DNA of 12,215 nucleotides from Oehlia diaphana (lineage: Eukaryota; Glomeromycota; Glomeromycetes; Glomerales; Glomeraceae), in assembly GCA_003833135.1 (NCBI GenBank), contig QZLH01002266.1, forward strand, positions 2,598 through 14,812. Direction: 5' to 3'. A program made the translations under genes and the position numbers. Shown here in pieces: positions 1 to 8,574 of this stretch. Every line of letters starts with the position of its first letter. Position 1 is the first letter of the stretch. Under the pieces are notes generated by a model that saw only the letters and a list, made by a program, of their open reading frames with translations, ran no database searches and was not told where the DNA came from.

Positions 1-562
1 ATTCATATAAATTAAATATATTTATCAAATATTCAAACTGATTTTGATATTTAGAACTATGTCCTTTATCGTAATGGTAACCCTGGGCGGTGGCTGTGAA
101 CGCGTACTGGCCAAAAATATTATTGCAAATTTAGAATGAGATTTTGGGCGAGGTCGGGTAATATACTATAATAAAATTTATAATTAATATTTACGTTCAT
201 ATTTTAAATTTGATAAATTTGATCAATTTTAGTCACACATGATGATCGTAAAAGAAGGAGAAACTTACTTACGTATCGTAAAAGAGGATAATTATTTTTA
301 TTTTTTTATTTATTAAGTGAGTAACTAGGCCTAATCCGTACTAAATATTGGCTGGAAACTCACGTTTTTTTGGGCTGTGACTGATACTGATATCCACGCT
401 GTACAGCCTAGGTACTATTTTATAAAAACATAGTAAACAAGTATCAAATGTGTATTTTTTTATTAAATTATAATAAAAATTAGAATTTACTTTAATTTTT
501 AACATAAAAATTGTAAATAATAAAAAATTTCATAAATAAAAATAAATTTGCTTTCCTAAACT
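1..562. other. AT-rich intergenic DNA, no gene seen
   Basis: No reading frame of useful length is present on either strand. A patch at about 60-165 is richer in G and C than its surroundings but shows no coding or tRNA-like structure. A short imperfect inverted repeat pairs 321-330 (GTAACTAGGC) with 406-415 (GCCTAGGTAC), 9 of 10 positions complementary. Two similar segments near 245 and 278 share the string ATCGTAAAAGA. Nothing here can be assigned a function. Confidence 0.6.
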
Positions 563-602
563 TAAAAGAAAAGGTGTTTATATAAAAGAAAAAGTGTTTA
601 TA
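563..602. repeat. 20-bp direct tandem duplication
   Basis: Two adjacent 20-bp units, 563-582 and 583-602, differ at one base (AAAAGGTG versus AAAAAGTG). This looks like simple slippage or a local duplication just upstream of the larger tandem array. Confidence 0.8.
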
Positions 603-680
603 TTATTTTTGATTATTCAATAGTATCACATGCCCCTTGTATACGTTTTACTGCATACACAGTTTTAATGATTGAATAGT

Positions 681-1090
681 AATATTACACAGATTTACAA
701 TCTCATAAATTTTTGAAATATTTTAACCATAATATTACGCAGGTTTACAGTCTTGTAAATTTTTGAAATATTCTAACAATAATATTATGCAGGTTTACAG
801 CCTCATAAATTTTTAAAATATTTCAACTGTAATATTATACAAGTTTACAGTCTTGTAAATTTTTAAAATATTTTAACCGTAATATTACGCATGTTTACAG
901 TTTCATAAATTTTTAAAATATTTCAACTGTAATATTATGCAAGTTTACAGTTTCGTAAATTTGCAGAATATTTTGATCATAATATCACATAAATCTTATG
1001 AAATTGTAAACTTACGTAATATTTTAAAATTTTTTGAAATATTATGCCATAAACTTTTGTAAATTTACAAAATTGTAAACTTACGCAATT
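681..1090. repeat. 50-bp-period tandem array ending in inverted copies
   Basis: Six head-to-tail units start at 681, 731, 781, 831, 881 and 931, each exactly 50 bp and each opening with AATATTAYRC followed by ARGTTTACAG. A degenerate seventh starts at 981. Alternate units resemble each other more (those at 781 and 881 share the CATAAATTTTTAAAATATTT segment), suggesting a 100-bp dimeric unit. From about 996 the same sequence appears reversed: 996-1023 is the reverse complement of the first part of the unit at 931, and about 1066-1090 is a second reversed partial copy. An 18-bp perfect palindrome (TTTTGTAAATTTACAAAA) lies at 1055-1072 between them. Most differences between units fall at three CpG sites that read CG, TG or CA. 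There are no spacers, so this is not a CRISPR array. The origin, whether a minisatellite or the internal part of a non-autonomous transposon, is unknown. Confidence 0.9.
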
Positions 1091-1384
1091 TTTTGTGCTA
1101 TAAAATTTCCTGATGTTAAGTTAATCACAATTTAATTCTGTGAAATAACGTTAGATGTTCAGTTAAAGAGAAATAGATTTTTATTAAAATAATGTAAGAT
1201 TTTAGGTATGACGAAACAGTATAGATAATCTATTGGTTACAAAATTAACTATCTTGAATTATACTACTGGGAATAATACTCTTTTCATATAACTCAAAAA
1301 CTACAATACAATTCTGACCAACTTACTTAACTTGATTAATTTAACTTACTAACTACCTCTTCAACTTGATAAAATCCTAACACT

Positions 1385-1550
1385 ATTTATAATAAAATAA
1401 AAATTAAGAATATTTGATAAAATAAATAAAACAAATATAATAAATAAATAAAATAAAATAAATAAATAAAATATAACAAATAAAATTAACATAATAAATA
1501 AATCAAATTTATTAGATTTATCAGATTTATCAAATAAATCAAAAAAATCA
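1385..1550. repeat. A/T simple-sequence tract
   Basis: The tract is dominated by AAATA and AAAATA runs with almost no G or C, then changes into an ATTTATCAGATTTATCAAATAAATC-like stretch at its right end. It is low-complexity DNA with no coding potential and flanks the 2-kb inverted-repeat element. Confidence 0.85.
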
Positions 1551-1734
1551 AGATAATTGAAAAAATTAAGGGATCTATAAAATAATCTACATAAAATTCA
1601 TTTCTATTTTAATAATAGTCATAGTTATGTAAAGAATATAATAAATTGTTAGCAACCAATGATTGTAGAAAGATATAACACAGCTTGTTAGAATCGTCTT
1701 ATTAAGACAAATTGAATGGCAGTAGTTTTAACTT

Positions 1735-2199
1735 TTTATAATCACTAGCTGATAAGATATTTAGCAAAATGTCAAAAATTGGCATTTTAATATTTTTTGA
1801 TTTACGTTAACTGTGCTGCTAAACATTTGGCTTTATTTCTTAGCATCCAGTAATTGTAAAAAAATTATTAATAACTTTTTAGAATTACCTAATTGAGACG
1901 CATAAATGGTAATATGATCATTTTTCTAGATATTATAGATCACGAGTTATACAAAAAATATTAAAATAATAGATTATTAGGTAAATTATGATCTATCATA
2001 TCTAGAAAGATGATCTTATTTCCATTTGATTCATCTCGATTAGATGATTCTAAAGAGCTATTAATCAGCTTTTTACAATTACTAGATGCCAAGAAATTAA
2101 GCAAAACATTTAGTGGTACAGTAAATGTAAATCAAGAAATATTAAAATGCTAATTTTTCAACATTTTGCTAAATATCTCATCAGCTAGTGATTATAAGA
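1735..2199. repeat. Large foldback palindrome, ~218-bp arms
   Basis: The left arm, about 1735-1952, begins TTTATAATCACTAGCTGAT. It is matched by the reverse complement of the right arm, about 1981-2199, leaving a loop near 28 bp. By eye roughly four fifths of positions pair. Next to the loop, each arm carries another degenerate copy of the element's terminal repeat (about 1841-1927 and 1997-2090, with AGCATCYAGTAATTGTAAAA). The terminal motif therefore occurs four times in the 2-kb element, two copies in each orientation. Many mismatches between arms are transitions, several at CG/TG/CA sites. The structure would extrude as a long hairpin, and its transcript would be double-stranded RNA. Confidence 0.85.
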
Positions 2200-2885
2200 A
2201 GATGAAATAAACAGGGGTAATCACCCTATTCCAGTGATATATGATTGGGTCTCTTATATAGCTTGAGTATGATGTCGATTCTTATAACTATAGAAATAAA
2301 AAGAATTTTACTATGAATGCTACAATCAATAGCATAAAGGTATAGAGATTAAAGTAGTTAGACTGCATCATGGTGAATTAGTGTATACAGCTAGGCCACA
2401 TATTTTAATAAAGAGTTATAGTATTCTTCTAAACATTTCCTAAAAGATCATTGGTATGTGAACATTCCTGTTCTTAAGGTCACTTCTATATCTTGAGGAG
2501 AACTTCCTATTTAGGTAGTTACTTAAGGATACCACTTGGGATCTAATATGGCTAAATGATCATCCTAGATAGTAAAGCTAAGAGTGCAATATCTTTGTGA
2601 TAGTTTGACCTTTTGTTAGGTTTTAGACCAACCTTAGTATTCATGCATAGAACAGGTAGCATGATTATAGGGTTTGATTCTCCACTCTTTGAGTTCTGGC
2701 TGGTGATCTCTGATGGTTGATACCTACCATAAAGGGTGATTCTAGATACTATTCTGATACTTCCTATCTGAGTGGTTACTACATAATATATCATTTGGAA
2801 TTTACAACTGTACTATCAGTGCTAAATAATCATGGGCTGTAGTGACCTTTAAGTGTGATCTTATACCTAAAATAGTAGTATGAAA

Positions 2886-3222
2886 CAGTGATGGCAAATG
2901 ACTGGGTCATTTGCCCATTTTGAGATGACCCTGAATGACCTTCAAATGACCTGATCATTTAGGTCATTTGTCATTTGAGTCATTTAAATTAATGCGTTAT
3001 AATTTGAGCCAAGTTAATGATGCCAGTCAGAATTATAAACTTATAATATCACGTGAAAATTTTATCCATGAAATAGTGTAATTGTATGAATATTTCTGGC
3101 CAGAATTATGATGTAATTTTTAAATAACTAGGTCATTTGTCATTTAAAGTTGAAATGACCCAAATGACATGTGACCAGTCATTTGAGTTATTTGAGGTCA
3201 TTTGGGTCACTGGCTAATACTG
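2886..3222. mobile_element. hAT-like MITE with 8-bp target duplication
   Basis: The element starts CAGTGATGGCAAATGAC. The reverse complement of its other end reads CAGTATTAGCCAGTGACC, so the ends form an imperfect terminal inverted repeat. It is flanked by identical 8-bp direct copies GTATGAAA at 2878-2885 and 3223-3230. A CAGTG-type end and an 8-bp duplication are the established hallmarks of hAT elements. The interior is packed with about a dozen copies of AAATGAC in both orientations, concentrated near the two ends, so each end can fold on itself. There is no coding capacity. It is inserted within the 1651-3620 element and is therefore younger than it. Confidence 0.88.
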
Positions 3223-3702
3223 GTATGAAAGGAGACTAGATGGTTGATACTACCTGACAAAAGTCTTACTTTGTGATAGTAAGTGCTCTTTAAAGGAATA
3301 AATTGAGTGCTAGTATCATGTAATGAAAGTATAAGAACAAGTAGGCGGTACACTCTTAGCTTCAAATCAGCTTAAATAGCCTGATAGGAGATGTTCTCTA
3401 ATAGTAGTTCTGTTCTGAGGAATTAAGTACTCAGTAATGGATATTCAATTGAGGATGATAGGAGTACTGGCTAACCTAACCTTTCAAATGGAAGGGACAG
3501 ATTGAAAAGTCTGGCTGTATAATTATGCAAAGTAGAAAGATGAAACTACTACCATTTGATTCGTCTCAATAAGACGATTCTAACAAGCTATGTTTCACCT
3601 TTCTACAATTACTGGTTATTGATTTAATAATGTATATATATATTTTTTAATAAAGTATAATAAAATGTATTAAAAATTTAATAATTATGTATGTTTTGTA
3701 TA

Positions 3703-3770
3703 TAGTTATACTTCTTTATAATCACGGAATATGACTTGTCCAAATGTGTGATTATAAAGAGAGTTGACCG
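3703..3770. mobile_element. 68-bp hairpin MITE, pogo/Tc1 type, TA duplication
   Basis: TA dinucleotides at 3701-3702 and 3771-3772 bracket a near-palindrome. The right arm, 3748-3770 (GTGATTATAAAGAGAG then TTGACCG), pairs with the left arm, 3703-3725, around a loop of about 22 bp. The 13 bases nearest the loop (TCTTTATAATCAC) pair perfectly, while the outer bases are degraded. The right end matches the right end of the 635-bp element at 7938-8572 (GTGACTATAGAGAGGGACGACCG), so both belong to one family. This copy is little more than the terminal hairpin. Confidence 0.75.
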
Positions 3771-3772
3771 TA

Positions 3773-4680
3773 TTTTGAAACTCTGAATATAACATTTGTA
3801 ATGGAGTTATGTTTTATGGGTAGGTAACTTTAACAGCCTCTACTAAGGTAGTCTCAGAAAGTGTGGCTGAGCTGTATTCTGTAAGTTCAAACCTAACAAG
3901 TTCAGTGAAAAAAGTCGTTTTAATATTATGTACAAGTTGTTTAACCTGAGAAAGGTCCATTTTGAATTTTTTTGTGCTATAATATTCCATTTTATTATTA
4001 AAATATTAAAAATATTGCTGATAGTTTTCTTGAGAAAAAATGGTACATACGATCATCAGAAAGAGTTTTTCAATTCAGTCATATTTTTATATATTAAAGG
4101 ATATTAATATATTATATAATTTAATTTTATAACAGATTGTATTTTAGAATTAAGAATGATTATAGTAAAACTTTAAAAGTAAATTTTGAAGAATATATCT
4201 GGATTTTTTATTTTAGTATAAATTACTTTAAGTTAGATTATACAATCGATTACTATACCAAAAATTACCTTTTTAATCCTTCTCATATTATTTTTTTAAC
4301 CTAATCAAAATATGCATAATTATATATAACAAAAATGTTTTTTTTTTGACTTGCAAAAAAATATTGACATGTTATTTTTATTTTTGATATAAAAAGATTA
4401 ATTGAAAAAAATAATATAGTATTCATTTTTTTTATCATTAATGATTAATAACAAAATAATTTTTTATTTTTTTTTATTTTTAATTGATATCTATTACCTA
4501 ATTAATGTAATTGATCTATATATATAGCTGAGTTTTTGAAAAAAACAGAAAAGTTTGATTTTAAAGTAAAATACAATTGTTTTAAAAAAGATTTTTCTTA
4601 GTCAAATGTTCAAAATTTTGGTGGAATTAAATTTTCGAAAAAAAATTTATGGTGTTTTTTAACTGGCCAAAATTATAATT
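3773..4680. other. AT-rich intergenic DNA upstream of the SWT1-like gene
   Basis: No frame of useful length is seen. 3780-3960 has a more mixed composition but no coding or tRNA structure. 4060-4660 is strongly A/T biased with long T runs. At 4663-4697 the motif GCCAAAATTATAATTTT is followed by CAGCCAGAATTATGCAT, part of a dispersed motif family (see findings). The gene's promoter must lie within the last few hundred bases before 4863, but no specific element can be named beyond a weak TATA-like string at about 4757. Confidence 0.55.
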
Positions 4681-4862
4681 TTCAGCCAGAATTATGCATA
4701 TTTTGACGGGTCAAGAAAGTAATACGAGAAGGTAATTTTTTGCACCACTGTGTCACTATATTTTTCCATAACAATGAACATCCGCTTACATAATCGTGCC
4801 AGTTAAACGAATGTGTTATATGTATTATATGTAACCCTTTAGTTTGTACCTTTTCCATAAAG

Positions 4863-6985
4863 ATGGCAGACAATTTTTGTGATTTTATGGACATTGACGA
4901 TGAATATGTTTTACAAGACATCACTTCGCAAATTGTAGAGTTCCGTAAAGATAACATTTTAGAAGCGCATTATGAGAGTTCTTTAACGGTGTGTGTTTTC
5001 TTGTTAACGCGCTTTTGTAATTCATGCTGCTTAACTCTGATATAAATTAGCTAGACACAAGAATTTGTTGCTGAACAATCTCTCGAAAAAATTCAATACA
5101 TTTCTGTGGTAGTCGTTGACACGAACTTCTTGATATCACACCTTGCCTTCTTGAAAGCTCTCATTTTTGAACACGCAAAAAAGCACAAACTACTTATTCT
5201 TATACCATGGATAGTTTTACAAGAACTTGATGGGTTAAAAAGTGCTCTGTGGAAGAACAAGTCATCGTCAAGTCAGCACGAAGTTGGGAATTTGGCACAA
5301 ACCGCAATTAAATTTTTGCACAGCTGCTTAATTAACAGGGAGGAAGGATTACGCGGACAAAAAATTGATGAAAGAATAGAAATAAATGAGGTAAAATCAG
5401 TTTTACCTAGTTATTGAATATATAAATAATAATAAATTTATTTAAATTGAATATGTATATTTAATTTAAGAATAATGATGATAAAATATTAGACTGTTGT
5501 AGGTTTGTTAATTTATTTAATATAAGTTAACATGTAATTTCTTTAAAATATTGCTTTTTAACAATTTGATTTTTTTCAAGATACTTTCAAATGGTCTCAC
5601 AATGTCCTATTGTCCTTTTATCTAATGATAAAAATTTGTGCGTAAAAGCGATGATTCACGGTGGGTGCTTTTAATATTTTATTTATTTTTCATTCCACAA
5701 AGAAAAAAATATAATATTAGAATATTTTAGATGTAATAACGGCCTCTTATCAGAAGTCGAAAGGATTTGATAGTATTTTGGAGAAAATATTATCTAAAGA
5801 AAGGTCCGACTCTGACGAAATAATATATTTACAGAATAATGAAGTGAATCCTCAAAAGTATTTTCCTAATGAATCAAACATTACAACAAAATCTAAAGAT
5901 AACAATGGAAAATTAGGACACGGTCAGGTATTTTTGTATATATATTCGTTAGTCATTTCAACTTTAAAGTAGATATTACCGAATTTCAATCTGGTGAATT
6001 TGTAAAATAGGATGCTGACACAATGATGATGGATTGTGATGATGTCCCACTGGATTTTTCATCCTTAACACAAAATCAAGTATCAACGTATGAAGTTCAG
6101 ACACATAATTATCCTATACCATCTGCGATTCCGAAACAAAAGTTACATAATCCAGAAAATTCTTCCCTCTACGATTCAATTCATGCACCAATGAATCAAG
6201 GAAACAATCCAGTCAACAATACAATTTCATTTAGAACCCAAAATAATTATAATTCGTTTCTTTATGATTCAATTAATTCACCAAAGAATAAATTTGTAGC
6301 GATTTCAACACAAAATAACTATAATCAAGAGTTTTCATCTCTTGACGATTCAATCCATGCACCAAAGAATAATAGAAGGGATCCATATGCAGTTTCAAGT
6401 AATAATAATCTTATTTCGCAAGAAGTTATCGCACAAATCTTGAACGATAATAATGGTCATAAGAGGAAAGAATCAATAGGAAAATCAATTATATTTGAAA
6501 GGACACTATGTGTTCCAGAATGTATATTATCAAGAAAGATTGAATTATCTCAAGAACATCTTGTGACAAAAATTATTACAAATCTCAATAATTTGCTTCC
6601 ATCTGCAATTTCATTCCATTTTCAACAATGCTTCGATGACCATTGGACCTACGTTGTTAAAGATCCTCAGCCTTGGTCTCTATCTACAATGTTAAAGTTT
6701 ATGGAACGTTATTGGTTTACAGTATTTTCAGAAGTTTTTCGGGGAATAAATATTGAAATTATTAAAAATATGATCTCATTTATTTCTCAATGGGAGAGTT
6801 ACAGACATAATGGAAAAGTTAATTTTATCACTAGAGATGTAATGCAATTTATAGAAAACTCAGAGATCATATTCATCATGATATACGTTGATGTAAAATG
6901 GAATAATGAATCAACATTTGATTTAAAACAAATTACAAAGAATTGGTGGAATGAATTTGAATCTTCACTTACCATGATTCTATAA
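4863..6985 (+). CDS. SWT1-like PIN-domain endoribonuclease, six exons
   Basis: I rebuilt six exons: 4863-4988, 5055-5390, 5471-5502, 5581-5660, 5731-5927 and 6011-6985. All introns are GT-AG, 66-83 bp, and the joined frame gives 581 residues. The start ATG has A at -3 and G at +4 and is the first in frame after a stop at 4791. The PIN nuclease domain spans about residues 58-205. It shows VVVVDTNFL with Asp64, LQELDGLK with Glu99 and Asp101, NNDDKILDCCR (Asp157/Asp158) and LLSNDKNLCVKA (Asp181), which are the metal-binding acids expected of a PIN fold. The PIPW-type IPWIVLQELD segment is typical of Swt1. Residues 258-400 are Asn/Ser-rich with a triplicated motif. The C-terminal 170 residues resemble a helical domain. 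Yeast Swt1 acts in nuclear mRNP quality control near the pore; the same role here is inferred. Family assignment is firm, exon 1 a little less so. Confidence 0.88.
5471..5502 (+). other. 32-nt microexon of the SWT1-like gene
   Basis: The segment after TTTAAG reads Asn-Asn-Asp-Asp-Lys-Ile-Leu-Asp-Cys-Cys plus two bases of Arg165, followed by GTTTGT. It fills the phase gap between exon 2 (phase 0 end) and exon 4, which needs two carried bases. It also supplies the D-D-x-I-L acidic motif expected between the LQELD and LLSND blocks of Swt1 PIN domains. Without it the joined frame stops 14 codons into exon 4. The exon is supported by both frame and family motif. Confidence 0.85.
6161..6374 (+). 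repeat. Coding repeats: three DSIHAPKN-type motifs
   Basis: Within exon 6 the protein repeats SSLYDSIHAPMN, SFLYDSINSPKN and SSLDDSIHAPKN, with two TQNNYN strings between them, over about 75 residues. The repeats lie in the Asn/Ser-rich linker between the PIN domain and the C-terminal domain. They may be short linear interaction motifs or the product of a local DNA duplication. Confidence 0.8.
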
Positions 6986-7004
6986 ACGCATTTATTAATT
7001 CTGA

Positions 7005-7010
7005 AATAAA
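7005..7010 (+). terminator. Polyadenylation signal of the SWT1-like gene
   Basis: AATAAA lies 20 bases after the stop codon (TAA at 6983-6985), at the usual place for a short fungal 3' UTR. It is the first such hexamer after the stop. The cleavage site itself cannot be read from the sequence. Confidence 0.55.
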
Positions 7011-7083
7011 GTTTGATCAGTAATGAACATAAATCGCGATATTATATATGTATTGGTTATATCCTGGCTATAGGGATAAGTAT

Positions 7084-7107
7084 ATGACCGGCTAATAGGC
7101 CGATCAT
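7084..7107. repeat. GC-rich 9-bp-stem hairpin downstream of the SWT1-like gene
   Basis: ATGACCGGC (7084-7092) pairs with GCCGATCAT (7099-7107) across a TAATAG loop, 8 of 9 positions Watson-Crick. The single exception is C opposite A, that is, a CG/TG-type difference. It stands out in very AT-rich surroundings. It could be a remnant of a small palindromic repeat or a 3'-end structure. Confidence 0.5.
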
Positions 7108-7889
7108 GTTCCGATTCTAAAGTAAAATTTTTACTATTTCAATTAACTGGATATAATTTATTGTTGAATCCTATTTTCTTTCGCATGTTTTCAATTTTTT
7201 TAAAAAAAAGAGAAAATTTTAAAAAAGCTTCAGAACTATCAGTCTATCACGCTTGAAAAACAATTTTGATATTACGGATAAATTAAAAGAAAGTTTTTCT
7301 CATAAATCTTTCTGCAAAATCTCCTAGGAACGGATAAATAAATACGTATAAAATTTGCTACTCAGCAGGTATAACTATTTTTAATATTATTTCTGCTCAC
7401 CTGTAATTTGTACGCAGCAATTATAATATAAAATTTTCAAAAGATACTTGAGATATATTTTTTACCTGTTTTGCAAGTTTACTTCAAATACCAAAAGTTG
7501 TCATTTTTATCGAAATCAATTAATATACTTGTAATTAATATGCAATGCAATTTTACATATTTTCAAATAAAACTAATCACTTACTGTATTTCTATAATAA
7601 AGAATTAAATTAAAACTAATTAAGATATTACCCAACTTTTAATTTTTACTACTATTATTATCCAAATTTTTTTTTAATTTAATGCCTGCATAACATGATT
7701 TATTAATGTGCAATTACAAAAACAAAAATTTATATTGGCCACCTAAAAAAAATATGAACCAATAGGAAAGGAAAATCAAGTAATACTGTATTTGTGAAAA
7801 ATAAAAGAAAATTACTTGGGAAAGGAAAATAAAAAACTAAAACATCCAAATACTTTTAAACTTATCTTTGCATATACAGTTAGAACTTG
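7108..7889. other. AT-rich intergenic DNA, no gene seen
   Basis: There is no frame of useful length on either strand and no convincing repeat. Poly-T and poly-A runs are common. It separates the SWT1-like gene from the MITE cluster at 7890-8574. Confidence 0.6.
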
Positions 7890-7931
7890 ATATAATGAAC
7901 CCTCTGTTCAAGCTATCTTAGGTCGTTATAT
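7890..7931. repeat. Small imperfect palindrome abutting the MITE
   Basis: ATATAATGAACC at 7890-7901 pairs imperfectly with GGTCGTTATAT at 7921-7931 across a 19-bp loop. The TATAATGAACCCTC string resembles the end of a second pogo-like family, but no full element can be delimited. Confidence 0.4.
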
Positions 7932-7937
7932 TGAATA

Positions 7938-8572
7938 CAGTCATCCCCCTCTACAGTCACACCCTTCAGGACTACCAAATGGTGTGACTATAAAGAGGTA
8001 TGTTTATAGTGAGGTTTTACATGTACAGTCACATCTATGCAAAGTTTCTTTTTGGTGTGATTATATATAATTTTTTATTGTAAGTAAAATGAATGCTAAC
8101 TTGATTATCAGATATAGAAATCATATTATAAAAATAAATAAAAAATAATTTTAATTTTTCCTACCTTCCACCTTACCAAATTTGAGCTTATACAATTTTT
8201 TAGCTTACACAAACTGACAAATGCATACATGAAAAAATGCATAAAATTACCACTCCTTTTATATCCATTTTAACTATATATCAAGCAAATCTTATTGTTA
8301 TTATGAAATTATACTATAAAACTGATGAAATAATTATCTTTAGAACACGTTATATATTTTTCAAATATACTTTTAATCATGTGATATGACTATAAATGGA
8401 AATTTTCCCTATATTAACTATTACATCAGAGTCAACGATTGCTGTGATAGTGACTATAACCAATTTATGACTATATAGGGAGCATTTCACTATATAAAAA
8501 TCAGGACTTGTAAGTGGTATGACTTAAGAGAGAGTGTGCTTATATAGGGGTGACTATAGAGAGGGACGACCG
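7938..8572. mobile_element. 635-bp pogo/Tc1-type MITE, TA duplication
   Basis: The left end, CAGTCATCCCCCTCTACAGT then CACACC, and the reverse complement of the right end, CGGTCGTCCCTCTCTATAGT then CACCCC, form a terminal inverted repeat of about 26 bp. The element is bracketed by TA at 7936-7937 and 8573-8574. A CAGT-type end and TA target are characteristic of pogo/Tigger elements. Behind the left end, GGTGTGACTATAAAGAGG at 7981-7998 is an inverted copy of the terminal motif, so the end forms a hairpin. The octamer TGACTATA recurs at 7985, 8387, 8451, 8468 and 8551, with TACAGTCA variants at 7936, 7952 and 8024. Such subterminal repeats are plausible transposase-binding sites. The interior is non-coding. 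Confidence 0.85.
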
Positions 8573-8574
8573 TA

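Larger units (their letters stand above)
1651..3620. mobile_element. ~2-kb terminal-inverted-repeat element, non-autonomous
   Basis: About 87 bp at 1651-1738 reappears inverted at 3534-3620. Read inward, both ends share ATTGTAGAAAG, CAGCTTGTTAGAATCGTCTT or a near match, then an ATGGYAGTAGTTT segment. Both contain a small internal hairpin of the TCGTCT...AGACGA type. The interior, about 2210-3530, has no open frame that looks coding; the longest is 80 residues on the minus strand. It contains a degenerate direct repeat of about 60 bp (near 2500 and 2758, both with ACTTCCTAT...GTTACT). A hAT-like MITE is inserted at 2886-3222. No clean target duplication is visible outside the ends, so the superfamily is open and the exact ends are uncertain by several bases. 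It is probably a decayed non-autonomous DNA transposon moved by an enzyme encoded elsewhere. Confidence 0.65.

Noticed and set aside
681..1090. CRISPR array
   Set aside because: Units are contiguous with no unique spacers, and the setting is eukaryotic.
2552..2794. 80-residue minus-strand frame in the 2-kb element
   Set aside because: It has no recognisable domain, does not extend beyond its stops, and lies in repeat DNA with degenerate direct repeats. It could be a coding relic but cannot be supported.
3860..3905. tRNA-like or SINE-like A and B boxes (GTGGCTGAGCTG and AGTTCAAACCT)
   Set aside because: The two boxes are too close together, and no acceptor or anticodon stems can be drawn.
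4682..4957. 91-residue minus-strand frame overlapping the start of the SWT1-like gene
   Set aside because: It lies antisense to exon 1 and the promoter region, has no recognisable motif, and is explained as a shadow of the coding strand.
5391..5417. Native stop of a short protein after exon 2 at about 5415
   Set aside because: Ending there would remove half of the PIN acids. The downstream exons supply the missing motifs in frame.
6023..6985. Separate 320-residue gene starting at the ATG at 6023
   Set aside because: The acceptor at 6009-6010 continues the SWT1-like frame in phase 0, and the C-terminal half follows the PIN domain as expected for one gene.
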